Source: Anaerolineae bacterium
GTDB taxonomy: Bacteria; Chloroflexota; Anaerolineae; Aggregatilineales; Phototrophicaceae
Reading direction: 5' to 3'
Length of the DNA: 64,000 nucleotides
Assembly (NCBI GenBank): GCA_020849765.1
Contig: JADLAY010000073.1
Location: 1-64,000 of the forward strand
In this document: piece after piece, positions 1 through 8,000 of the stretch
Position numbering within the stretch: position 1 is the first letter of the stretch
How the letters are laid out: each line of letters starts with the position of its first letter
Translations under genes and position numbers: made by a program
Notes under the pieces: model-generated
What the model saw: the letters and a program-made list of their open reading frames with translations, nothing else
What the model was told of the DNA's origin: nothing
Databases searched by the model: none

Positions 1-78
1 CTTCGACGCCAGCCTGCCAAGGAGTTGAGCTATGAACTCATCAGTCAATTGCGCCTGGCAAAACGTCGTCGTCCCTAA
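1..78 (+). CDS. C-terminal fragment of an unidentified gene
   Basis: Frame 1 is open from the window edge to a TAA at 76-78 and encodes about 25 residues ending in a basic tail (LRLAKRRRP). The gene starts outside the window, so no family can be assigned. It could also be a chance open frame, because only 25 codons are visible. Confidence 0.35.
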   Translation, partial: LRRQPAKELSYELISQLRLAKRRRP

Positions 79-165
79 CACAACCTTATGTCGTCGCCTC
101 CGCTACAACCCTACGTCGTCTGACATTTTTCGCGTCCGCTGCATTTACCGCGACAGGCACAACCC

Positions 166-1230
166 TCACGGCATCACGCGGGCCAACGTCGCCATCATCG
201 GCAGATGATCCGACCCCAGCGCCGGGCCGCGCTCCGCGGTCTCCGCAATCCAACCGTCGCTGTGCCAGATGTAGTCGATGCGCACGAGCGGCGGAATCCC
301 GGCCCAGGCATCGCCACGCACGACGACGAGCGGCCAGGTGGTGCTGAACCCCGCTCCGGCTTCGCGGAAGCTGTCATGCATGTCAGTCGCCAGGCGGGTG
401 TAGGCAAGCGATTGATCGCTGGTGTTGAAATCCCCGGCCACGATGTAGGGCAGCGGTTCATTCGCGAGTTGATCGAGCAAGTAATCGAGCTGCCAGTTGC
501 GCATGGTCTCGTCATAACGCAGCAATACACTCTCATAGAGCGAACGTATGGGCACCTCGATGTGAGGATCGGGGCGGACCGGCAGCATCGTATGCACGCT
601 GTAGACGGCGATCTGCTCGCCGCCGAATTCGACGACGACGCGCTGATAACGCGGCTGCGTCTCGGTCATGGCGTGGCTCTCCTGAGCGACGACCGGCAGC
701 CGGGTGATGATGACGTTCGTCCACTCGTCGGTGTCGAGCGCGATCTGCTGTGGGTAAAGATCCCCCAGGCCGAGGAAGCCGTCTTCCCGCGCCCGCTGGC
801 TGGGCGGCACTTCCTGCATGATGACGACGTCCGCATCGACCTGGCGCAGCCAGTCGGCGACGCGATTGTAATGATCGGCGACGAGCGTCCCATTGCCACC
901 CCAGACGTTGAAGGTGACCACGCGCAGACTCGGCCCGGCGGCCTCCGCCTGTGCGGTCGGGATGTAGTAGGGCACGAGCGTGATCGCTGCCAGCGCAACG
1001 ATCGGCAGCAGGAGCAGCAGCCCACGCCGGGAACGGGCCAGCAGCGCCAGCGGCAGCAGCACGATCAGGGGCAGGAAATACCAGACGGCGAAGTTGTTCA
1101 AGAAGGCCAGCCACCACCAGCGATCACCGGCGAACCAGCGCAGCAGCCAGTAGACGAGCACCAGCGGCGCATAGACACCGGCCAGGAGTGACGCGAGCCA
1201 ATCCGGCCAACGCTTCAGTCTTGATTGCAT
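166..1230 (-). CDS. Endonuclease/exonuclease/phosphatase family membrane protein
   Basis: The product has 354 residues from the ATG at 1230, which follows a good Shine-Dalgarno (AGGATAAGG); a longer reading frame upstream lacks these signals. Three or so hydrophobic segments occupy roughly residues 10-95. The remainder carries the EEP fold signature: VVTFNVWGGN near the start, a QEV glutamate, GDFNTSD and a terminal GSDHLPMMA (Asp-His). EEP proteins are metal-dependent phosphodiesterases acting on nucleic acids, lipids or phosphoproteins; with N-terminal membrane spans the active domain probably lies outside the cytoplasm. The substrate cannot be told from sequence. Confidence 0.85.
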   Translation of the reverse strand: MQSRLKRWPDWLASLLAGVYAPLVLVYWLLRWFAGDRWWWLAFLNNFAVWYFLPLIVLLPLALLARSRRGLLLLLPIVALAAITLVPYYIPTAQAEAAGPSLRVVTFNVWGGNGTLVADHYNRVADWLRQVDADVVIMQEVPPSQRAREDGFLGLGDLYPQQIALDTDEWTNVIITRLPVVAQESHAMTETQPRYQRVVVEFGGEQIAVYSVHTMLPVRPDPHIEVPIRSLYESVLLRYDETMRNWQLDYLLDQLANEPLPYIVAGDFNTSDQSLAYTRLATDMHDSFREAGAGFSTTWPLVVVRGDAWAGIPPLVRIDYIWHSDGWIAETAERGPALGSDHLPMMATLARVMP

Positions 1231-1393
1231 AGCCTTATCCTGGAATGATTGTCGTCGAGCGGGGATGTGCGTTTGGATGGTGAAGCGATGCCTCGTCTGT
1301 GCGACGGTCACCGCAATTACAGCATAGTCGCGCGTTGGTCGCAAGAGCCGCCCTTTGTTGGCGTTTTTTGAGCCTTTCTAGCGCGTCCCACGC

Positions 1394-1423
1394 TTGAAAT
1401 GACTTTTACGGCTGTGTTATAAT
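1394..1423 (+). promoter_or_regulatory. Promoter of infC-rpmI-rplT
   Basis: A -35 box TTGAAA (1394-1399) and a -10 box TATAAT (1418-1423) are 18 bp apart, and the -10 is preceded by TGT as in extended -10 promoters. It would start a leader of about 150 nt before infC. Confidence 0.75.
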
Positions 1424-1429
1424 TCCTTT

Positions 1430-1580
1430 ATGAGCGCCTTGCCGGCGGCAAATCTCTTCGATTACACCCATCCAGACTGGTTTGTGTAAGGCGAAACCCT
1501 CGACGGCGAGGGTCACTGAAATCGCCGGTTGGTAGGGCGCGCTGTGTAAACTGTGTCTGTTTAAGAGAGGATAGGGCAAC
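1430..1580 (+). promoter_or_regulatory. infC leader region
   Basis: This is about 150 nt of untranslated leader between the promoter and infC. It contains a perfect 7-bp hairpin (ACCCTCG 1496-1502, loop ACGG, CGAGGGT 1507-1513) and an enclosing GGCGA/TCGCC pairing. infC leaders in other bacteria are regulated by IF3 itself or by L20/transcription attenuation; which applies here is unknown. No peptide-coding frame with a good ribosome site was recognised. Confidence 0.4.
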
Positions 1581-2111
1581 ATAAGTTCCCAAGACGAAAC
1601 CCGGATTAACCGCGAAATTCGAGCGCGCGAGGTGCGTGTCATCACGGAAGACGGCGAGAATATGATTGTTTCGCTGTCGCGAGCGCTGGAAATGGCTGAG
1701 GAGCGCGGGCTTGACCTGGTCGAAGTCTCGCCAAATGCCGAGCCACCCGTGTGCCGGATCATGGATTACGGCAAGTTCCAGTATGACAAGCAGCGTCGCG
1801 AACGCAAAGCGCGCAAGCAGCAGAAAGCCATCGAGATCAAGGAAATCCAACTTCAGCCGAAGACGGACGACCATCATCTCGGTTTCAAGATGCGCGATGC
1901 GCGGCGGTGGATCGCCGATGGCATGAAGGTGCGGGTACGGGTGAAGTTCAAGGGTCGTGAAATCGCCCATCCCGAAATTGGACACGCGCGTTTGCAGGCC
2001 ATCGCCGAGCAGCTCAAGGACGTGGCCATCGTCGAGCAGGCGCCCAACATGGAGGGGCGTTCGCTGATGATGCTCCTGGCACCGGCAGGTGAGAGCAAGA
2101 AGAAATCCTAG
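1581..2111 (+). CDS. infC: Translation initiation factor IF-3
   Basis: IF3 binds the 30S subunit, checks the start codon-initiator tRNA pairing and prevents premature 50S joining. The full protein needs the segment TRINREIRAREVRVI, which lies upstream of any ATG or GTG. In frame, the only plausible starts are ATA at 1581 (after AGAGAGG at 1564-1570) or ATT at 1605; I chose ATA, giving 176 residues. A non-AUG start is the classical basis of IF3 autoregulation. The N-domain, linker of basic residues (KQRRERKARKQQK) and C-domain (IKEIQLQPKTDDHHL) are intact. It is first in the operon with rpmI and rplT. Confidence 0.93.
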   Translation: MSSQDETRINREIRAREVRVITEDGENMIVSLSRALEMAEERGLDLVEVSPNAEPPVCRIMDYGKFQYDKQRRERKARKQQKAIEIKEIQLQPKTDDHHLGFKMRDARRWIADGMKVRVRVKFKGREIAHPEIGHARLQAIAEQLKDVAIVEQAPNMEGRSLMMLLAPAGESKKKS

Positions 2112-2166
2112 CAGGTTCGACGCCGCTTTTGCGCGCGGCGTCGCGCAGCATGAGCGGAGCAATATC

Positions 2167-2409
2167 GTGGGTAAGCTGAAGAAGTACAAACTGAAGACGC
2201 ACAAGGCGACCGTCAAACGCTTCAAGATGACGGCGACCGGCAAGATCCTGCGCACCAAGGGCGGCAAGACGCACTTCCGCCGTCGGCGCGCACAGCGCTC
2301 ACTGAATCAGTTGAGCAAGATGCAGCCGGTGGCCGAGTCGGAACTGAAGAAAATCCGCCGTCTTGCGCCGTACCTTAAGTATTACAAGACGGCAGCGCGC
2401 TCCAAGTAG
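2167..2409 (+). CDS. rpmI: 50S ribosomal protein L35
   Basis: The GTG at 2167 opens MGKLKKYKLKTHK, the usual L35 N-terminus, followed by the basic core TGKILRTKGGKTHFRRRR. At 80 residues it is longer than the typical 64-66; the extra residues form a basic C-terminal tail (ELKKIRRLAPYLKYYKTAARSK region). It lies between infC and rplT, the standard order in bacteria, so the assignment is secure. Confidence 0.95.
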   Translation: MGKLKKYKLKTHKATVKRFKMTATGKILRTKGGKTHFRRRRAQRSLNQLSKMQPVAESELKKIRRLAPYLKYYKTAARSK

Positions 2410-2487
2410 GGGCGGCGCGTCGATTCGTAAGACCTTTACAGCCCAGGGCTGCGGCTCTGGGTGTTTGTTGTCAGGAGTGATGTCAAC

Positions 2488-2841
2488 ATGGCAAGAGTCA
2501 AAACCGGGTTCACCCGCCGCCGCCGTCATAAGAAGGTGCTCAAGCTGACCAAGGGTCAGTGGGGCACGCGTGGCCGGCTGTTCCGCCGCTCGAACGAGGC
2601 GATGCTGAAGAGTCTGTGGTATGCCTACCGCGACCGTCGCAATCGCCGTCGTGACCTGCGCCGCCTGTGGATCATCCGCATCAACGCGGGCGCGCACCAG
2701 AACGGCCTCAACTACAGCCGCTTCATGTATGGGCTGAAGCAGGCCGGTGTGGTGCTGGATCGTAAGATGCTGTCGGATATCGCCGTGCGCGATGCCGAGA
2801 CGTTCCGCAAGCTGGCTGCCCTCAGCGCGCAAAATCAATAG
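2488..2841 (+). CDS. rplT: 50S ribosomal protein L20
   Basis: This is a 117-residue L20 (MARVKTGFTRRRRHKK...), full length and very basic. L20 is essential for 23S rRNA folding and 50S assembly and in many bacteria represses its own operon. The ATG at 2488 follows CAGGAG at good spacing; a frame open further upstream is not conserved L20 sequence. The TAG stop (2839-2841) is part of the first unit of a heptamer repeat array. Confidence 0.97.
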   Translation: MARVKTGFTRRRRHKKVLKLTKGQWGTRGRLFRRSNEAMLKSLWYAYRDRRNRRRDLRRLWIIRINAGAHQNGLNYSRFMYGLKQAGVVLDRKMLSDIAVRDAETFRKLAALSAQNQ

Positions 2842-2886
2842 CGAATAGCTGTTCGCTGTTAGCCATTGGCTTTTAGCCTTTAGCCG
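2838..2886 (+). repeat. Heptamer tandem array 1
   Basis: Seven contiguous degenerate 7-mers run from 2838: ATAGCGA, ATAGCTG, TTCGCTG, TTAGCCA, TTGGCTT, TTAGCCT, TTAGCCG. The consensus TTRGCNN is the reverse complement of the NNGCYAA arrays at 4124 and 62752. It starts inside the rplT stop codon. Confidence 0.85.
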
Positions 2887-2941
2887 CTGAAACACACGTC
2901 AGCGCTAAGGGCGATTGTCTGTTGGCAACCTGTGAACCTCC

Positions 2942-2973
2942 AAGGTGATCGGCATCAAGACCGATCGCCTTTT
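2942..2973 (+). terminator. Rho-independent terminator of infC-rpmI-rplT
   Basis: An 11-bp stem (AAGGTGATCGG / CCGATCGCCTT, one G-T pair) encloses an 8-nt loop and is followed by TTTT... It lies about 100 bp after rplT. Confidence 0.7.
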
Positions 2974-3078
2974 GATCGTTGATACGCAGATCGGCTGCGT
3001 ACGATCGTTCCCTCTAAGCATATTATCCAACTCAATAAGATCGTATAGACTGAAGTCATATGAACTATTGAGTTAATC

Positions 3079-4065
3079 ATGGCTGACAAACGACTCGCGC
3101 GGGCGCAAAGACTGATCAAAGCCCAGCGCTATTCGGCGGCCCGACGCCTTCTGGAAACCATCGACGATCCCGTCGCCCACGAATGGCTCTACTTCATCGA
3201 TGAAATCGCCCCCATACCCCAAAAACCACATTGGCGAAAGCACCTTACACGCGGATGCCTGATCCTGATCGTGGGCGGGTGCATCATCCCCTATCTGGTC
3301 ATCACGGCAATGGGCCGCGTTCCGAGTTCCGCTCGTACGCCTACCCCGACTCAGCGTGCGGCGACTCAGGTGGCGCTTCAGACCATTCCCACCGAGACCA
3401 CACCGCCTGAACCCACCACAACCACACCGCCACCAACGATAACCATCGAAGCCGTTGTGATCGTCCCAACAGAGACTCCTACATTACGGCCCACCCTCAC
3501 GCTACGCCCGACGACCACCAACACTCCCAGACCGACGATCAACCCGACGCCCTTCATGATGATGACCGCAGAAGCGATCGCATCCGAGGTCGCTGGCACG
3601 CAGTTCGTGCGCCTGACGCCGACAGTCATCGTCACACGGGTGACCAGCACGACCCTCTACTACGTCACCACCGATGCGCGAGCGCGGCGGTGCCCCGATA
3701 CGTCCTGTGACATCGTCGGCTTGTTCCAGGCGGGCGCGCGCATTCAGGTGGACGGCGTCGCCATCGGCACTTCGGTCAGCGGCAACACCAATTGGTATCG
3801 AACGCAATGGACAACGGGCGAGGTCGTCTATGTCCATGTGTCGCTCGTATCGGCCAACGCCCCAGCCACAGCCGCGCCAATCCAGGCGTTCTCCGCGGGC
3901 AGCCAACCCAGCCAGCCGAATCAAAGTGCGACTTGTCCAAGCCTGGACTACACCTGCTCTCAACTCACGTGTGCGCAGGCGTATGCATGTCTGTACGCGG
4001 GCAACAGCGATCTGGATCGAAACCACAACGGTGTCCCGTGCGAAACGGTCTGTGGCGGCGGCTAG
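3079..4065 (+). CDS. Membrane-anchored SH3b + Excalibur surface protein
   Basis: This 328-residue protein has a short cytoplasmic N-terminus with basic repeats (1-55), one membrane span at about 58-78 (CLILIVGGCIIPYLVITAMG), a long Thr/Pro-rich stalk (about 85-185), a bacterial SH3-like domain (about 190-260, ARRCPDTSCDIVGLFQAGARI) and a C-terminal Excalibur-type calcium-binding motif with Asp-X-Asp-X-Asn (DLDRNHNGVPCE) and several cysteines. Such domains usually face the cell envelope; a role in wall or glycan binding is inferred. No partner gene is adjacent. Confidence 0.75.
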   Translation: MADKRLARAQRLIKAQRYSAARRLLETIDDPVAHEWLYFIDEIAPIPQKPHWRKHLTRGCLILIVGGCIIPYLVITAMGRVPSSARTPTPTQRAATQVALQTIPTETTPPEPTTTTPPPTITIEAVVIVPTETPTLRPTLTLRPTTTNTPRPTINPTPFMMMTAEAIASEVAGTQFVRLTPTVIVTRVTSTTLYYVTTDARARRCPDTSCDIVGLFQAGARIQVDGVAIGTSVSGNTNWYRTQWTTGEVVYVHVSLVSANAPATAAPIQAFSAGSQPSQPNQSATCPSLDYTCSQLTCAQAYACLYAGNSDLDRNHNGVPCETVCGGG

Positions 4066-4123
4066 CTCATCGGCCCATCCTATTTCCCGCGCATGTGATA
4101 ATATTGCCAACGCATTGAACGCA

Positions 4124-4186
4124 GGCTAACCGCTAACGGCTAAAAGCCAATAGCTAACCGCCAACTGCCAATACCCAACCGCCAAA
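4124..4186 (+). repeat. Heptamer tandem array 2
   Basis: Nine contiguous heptamers fit NGCYAAN: GGCTAAC, CGCTAAC, GGCTAAA, AGCCAAT, AGCTAAC, CGCCAAC, TGCCAAT, ACCCAAC, CGCCAAA. The array runs right up to trmH-like gene 4195, and its last unit contributes the AAAGG that serves as the only visible ribosome-binding site. Confidence 0.9.
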
Positions 4187-4194
4187 GGCCGTCC

Positions 4195-4974
4195 ATGATC
4201 AGCAGCCCGCAGAACGACAAAGTCAAACTGGCGTATGCGCTGCAAACGCAGCCGAAAGTCCGGCGCCGTGAGCGCAAGATCGCGCTGGAGGGCGTGCGGC
4301 TGGTCGCTGATGCCATCGGGCGCGGGCGCAAGCCGGAGTTCGTCCTCTACGACGCGCAGGCGGTCGATTACACGTTGATCGCCGAGTGGCAGAACCTGAT
4401 CGGCGCGGGCAACCTTTACCCCGCCGCGGCGGACATCATCCAACGCCTGAGCACGACCGAACATTCGCAGGGCATCATCGCCGTGCTGCCGATCCCAATG
4501 CCGGAGCTGCCGCGCCAGCCGCGCCGCGTCCTGATCCTGGACGGCGTGCGCGACCCCGGTAACATGGGCACGATCATGCGCACGGCGGCGGCGGCTGGCG
4601 TCCAGATCGTCGTGCTGTCGCCGGACTGCGTCGATCCGTACAACCCGAAAGCACTGCGCGGCGGCATGGGCGCGCACTTCCGCGTGCCGGTCGTCGAAGC
4701 GTCGTGGCAGGAGATCGCGCAGTACTGTGAAGGGCTGCCGGTCTACCTGGCGGCGGGTGACGGCGACTCGGATTACGAGGCGGTCGATTGGGCGGCCTGG
4801 GGGCTGATCGTCGGCAGCGAGGCGCACGGCGCCAGCGAGCAGGCGCGCGCCCTGGCGACGCAGATCGTCCGCATCCCGATGGCGGCGGAAACCGAGTCGA
4901 TCAACGCCGCGGCAGCCACAGCGGTCATCCTGTTCGAAGCGGCCCGCCAGCGCCGTCACGCGCGCGAAAAATAG
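4195..4974 (+). CDS. TrmH/SpoU family RNA 2'-O-ribose methyltransferase
   Basis: This 259-residue protein has a small substrate-binding N-domain and a SPOUT catalytic domain. Family motifs are visible: ILDGVRDPGNMGTIMRTA (motif 1), LIVGSEAHG (motif 2) and IPMAAETESINAAAAT (motif 3), which together form the trefoil knot that binds SAM. Members methylate the 2'-OH of ribose in rRNA or tRNA; RlmB-like 23S rRNA methylation is likely but the target base cannot be read from sequence. The gene sits directly after a heptamer array and before dnaE. Confidence 0.88.
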   Translation: MISSPQNDKVKLAYALQTQPKVRRRERKIALEGVRLVADAIGRGRKPEFVLYDAQAVDYTLIAEWQNLIGAGNLYPAAADIIQRLSTTEHSQGIIAVLPIPMPELPRQPRRVLILDGVRDPGNMGTIMRTAAAAGVQIVVLSPDCVDPYNPKALRGGMGAHFRVPVVEASWQEIAQYCEGLPVYLAAGDGDSDYEAVDWAAWGLIVGSEAHGASEQARALATQIVRIPMAAETESINAAAATAVILFEAARQRRHAREK

Positions 4975-5020
4975 TCCGTTAAAGTTCACCAACTTTGCAT
5001 AGACAGCGGTCAGGCGATGC

Positions 5021-5026
5021 TATAAT
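5021..5026 (+). promoter_or_regulatory. -10 element upstream of dnaE
   Basis: A perfect TATAAT lies 40 bp before the dnaE start. Candidate -35 boxes (TTGCAT at 4995, TAGACA at 5000) have poor spacing of 20 and 15 bp. Confidence 0.5.
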
Positions 5027-5066
5027 GATGCCTGATACCGCTCATCTGTTCTTACGGCGAGACGCT

Positions 5067-8000
5067 ATGACCGACCAGGATTTTGTCCATCTGCACGTCC
5101 ATACCGAATTCTCGCTGCTCGACGGACTGAGCAAGATCAAGAAGCTCGTCGCGCGGGCCAAAGACCTCGACATGAAGTCGCTCGCGATCACGGATCACGG
5201 CGTGATGTTCGGCGCGATCGATTTCTACAAGGCATGTAAAGCCGCCGACATCAAGCCGATCATCGGCATGGAGGGCTATCTCGCCCGGCGGACGATGCGC
5301 GACCGCGACTCCAAGCTCGACGCGCGGCCCTATCATCTGCTCATGCTGGCGCAGAATGAAACCGGCTACAAGAATCTGCTCAAGATCGCGAGCGCGGCGC
5401 AGCTCGAAGGCTACTACTACCGCCCACGCATCGACCGCGAATTCCTGGAAGCGCACAGCGACGGTCTGGTCACGACGACCGGCTGCCTGGCCGCGCAGGT
5501 GCCCAGCCTGGTCATGGATGGGCAGGACGAGCAGGCGCGCGCGCTGATCCACGAATATGTGGATATCTTCGGGCGCGAGAACTTCTACCTCGAACTGCAA
5601 AATCACAAGATCGACGTGCTCAAGACCGTCAACGACTGGCTGATCGAGACCGCCCGGCGCGACAATCTGCGCCTGCTGGCGACCAACGACGTCCACTATG
5701 TGATGGAAGGCGACGCCGACCCGCACGACACCCTGCTCTGCATCCAGACGAGCTCGCTCAAGAACGAAGCCAACCGGATGCGCATGACCGACAACAGCTA
5801 CTACCTGACCGATCAGGCGGAGATGTGGGCGGCGTTCGGGCACATCGACGGCGGCTCGGCGCTGACCAACAGCCTGCTGATCGCCGAGATGTGCGACATC
5901 AACCTGGATCGCAAGGGCTATCACCTGCCGAATTTCCCGGTGCCGGATGGGCATACGTCGGGCACCTATCTGCGCTATCTGGCGGAGAAGGGGCTGCGCT
6001 GGCGCTTCCCTGGCCGCGAGGACAGCAACGACCTGCGCGAGCGGATGGAACGCGAGCTCACGATCATCGGCGACATGGGCTTCGAGACCTACTTCCTGAT
6101 CGTGTGGGATCTGTGCGAATTCGCGCGCCACGCGGACATCTGGTGGAACGTGCGCGGCTCCGGCGCAGGCAGCCTGGTCGCCTACTGCCTGGGCATCACC
6201 AACATCGACCCGATCCTGAACAACCTGCTGTTCGAGCGCTTCCTCAACCCGGGGCGCGTGTCAATGCCGGATATCGACCTCGACTACCCCGACGACCGCC
6301 GCGCTGAGATGATCGCCTACTGCACGCGCAAGTATGGCGAGGACAAGGTCGCCGCCATCATCACGTTCGGGACGCTCGGCGCCAAGGCTGCCGTGCGCGA
6401 CGTCGGGCGCGCGCTCGACGTGCCGCTCGATCTCGTCAATCAGGCGGCCAAGCTGATCCCGACCGAGCCGAAGCCGAAGCCGGTGCATACTTACGTCGAG
6501 GCGAACCCCGACCTCAAGCAGATGTACGAGAACATCCCGGAGATCAAGCACATCGTGGATACGGCGGCGGAACTCCAGGGCGTCAGCCGTCATGCCAGCA
6601 CCCACGCCGCGGGCGTGATCGTGTCCGACGTGCCGCTGGTGGAATATCTGCCGCTGCACCGGCTGACCAACGAGAGCAAGGGCAACGAAGAGGACAGCCC
6701 GATCAAGCAGGTGACGCAGTTCCCGATGGAGACGTGCGAGAGCATCGGCCTGCTCAAGATCGACTTCCTCGGCCTGTCGACTCTGACACAGCTGCGCCGC
6801 ACCTGCGAGCTGATCGAGCGGCATCATGGCATCCACTACGACATGGGCAACATCCCCTACCGGCCCAGTGACGACGAGGACGTCAACCGCAAGCTGAGCG
6901 AAGCCTTCGACATGGTCAGCCGCGGCGAGACGATCGGCGTGTTCCAGATTGAAAGCACAGGCATGCAGGAGATGCTGCGCGGGATGCGCCCGACCCGGTT
7001 CGAGCACATCATCGCCGCCGTCTCGCTCTACCGCCCCGGCCCGATGGATTACATCCCGGACTTCAACGCGCGCATGCACGGCACCAAGGAAGTCGTCTAC
7101 CATCACGAGAAGCTCAAGCCGATCCTGGAAGAGACCTTCGGCATCATGGTCTACCAGGAGCAGTTGATGCAGATCGCGAGCGGTCTGTTCAGCTATTCGC
7201 TCGGCGATGCCGACCTGATGCGGCGCGCGGTGTCCAAGAAGAAGAAGGAAGATCTGCTCAAGCACAAGCAGATCTTCATCGAGCGCGGCCCGGAGAACGA
7301 CGTTTCGGTCGAGGCCGCCGAGAAAATCTTCGACGACATCGAATTCTTCGCCAACTACGGCTTTAATAAGTGTATTTCGGGTGATACGGAAATCCTCGAT
7401 GCGGACAATGGACAATTGGTGCGCGTAGGTGACCTCGCTTCGGGTGATGTCCGGGTCAAGCGAACGCTGACGCTCGATCTCGACACGATGCAGCTTGTGT
7501 CAGGCGAGATTTCTCACGTCCACGAAAACGGTATCAAGCCCGTCTACAAGCTCACGACAGAGCTTGGACGTCAGATCACCGCGACAGACAATCATCCGTT
7601 CTTGACGCAAGACGGCTGGCGGCTGTTGGGCGCACTCGCAACTGGCGATCTCGTGGCCGTGGTTGCACCAGATGTCGCGGTTTCGCAGAACGTGGTAGGG
7701 GCTTGGCGGCGCCAAGCCCCTACATACCTGAACGCACTTGCCGAGGACTTGCAACCCCTGGCGACCATCCACGCCGACAACGACATCTATTGGGACAAGG
7801 TCGTCTCGATAGAGTACGTTGGCGAGGAAATGACCTACGACCTGACGGTGCCGGGCACACACAACTTCGTCGCCAATGACATCATCGTCCACAACTCGCA
7901 CGCCGCGGACTACGCGGTCATCACCTGCCAGAGTGCGTTCCTCAAGTGCCATTACCCTGAGGAGTACATGGCGGCGCTGCTCTCGGTCTATTTCGACGAC

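Noticed and set aside
7371..7895. Cyanobacterial-type split DnaE intein
   Set aside because: Both halves are in one continuous frame and the insertion point differs by four residues, so it is a contiguous mini-intein.
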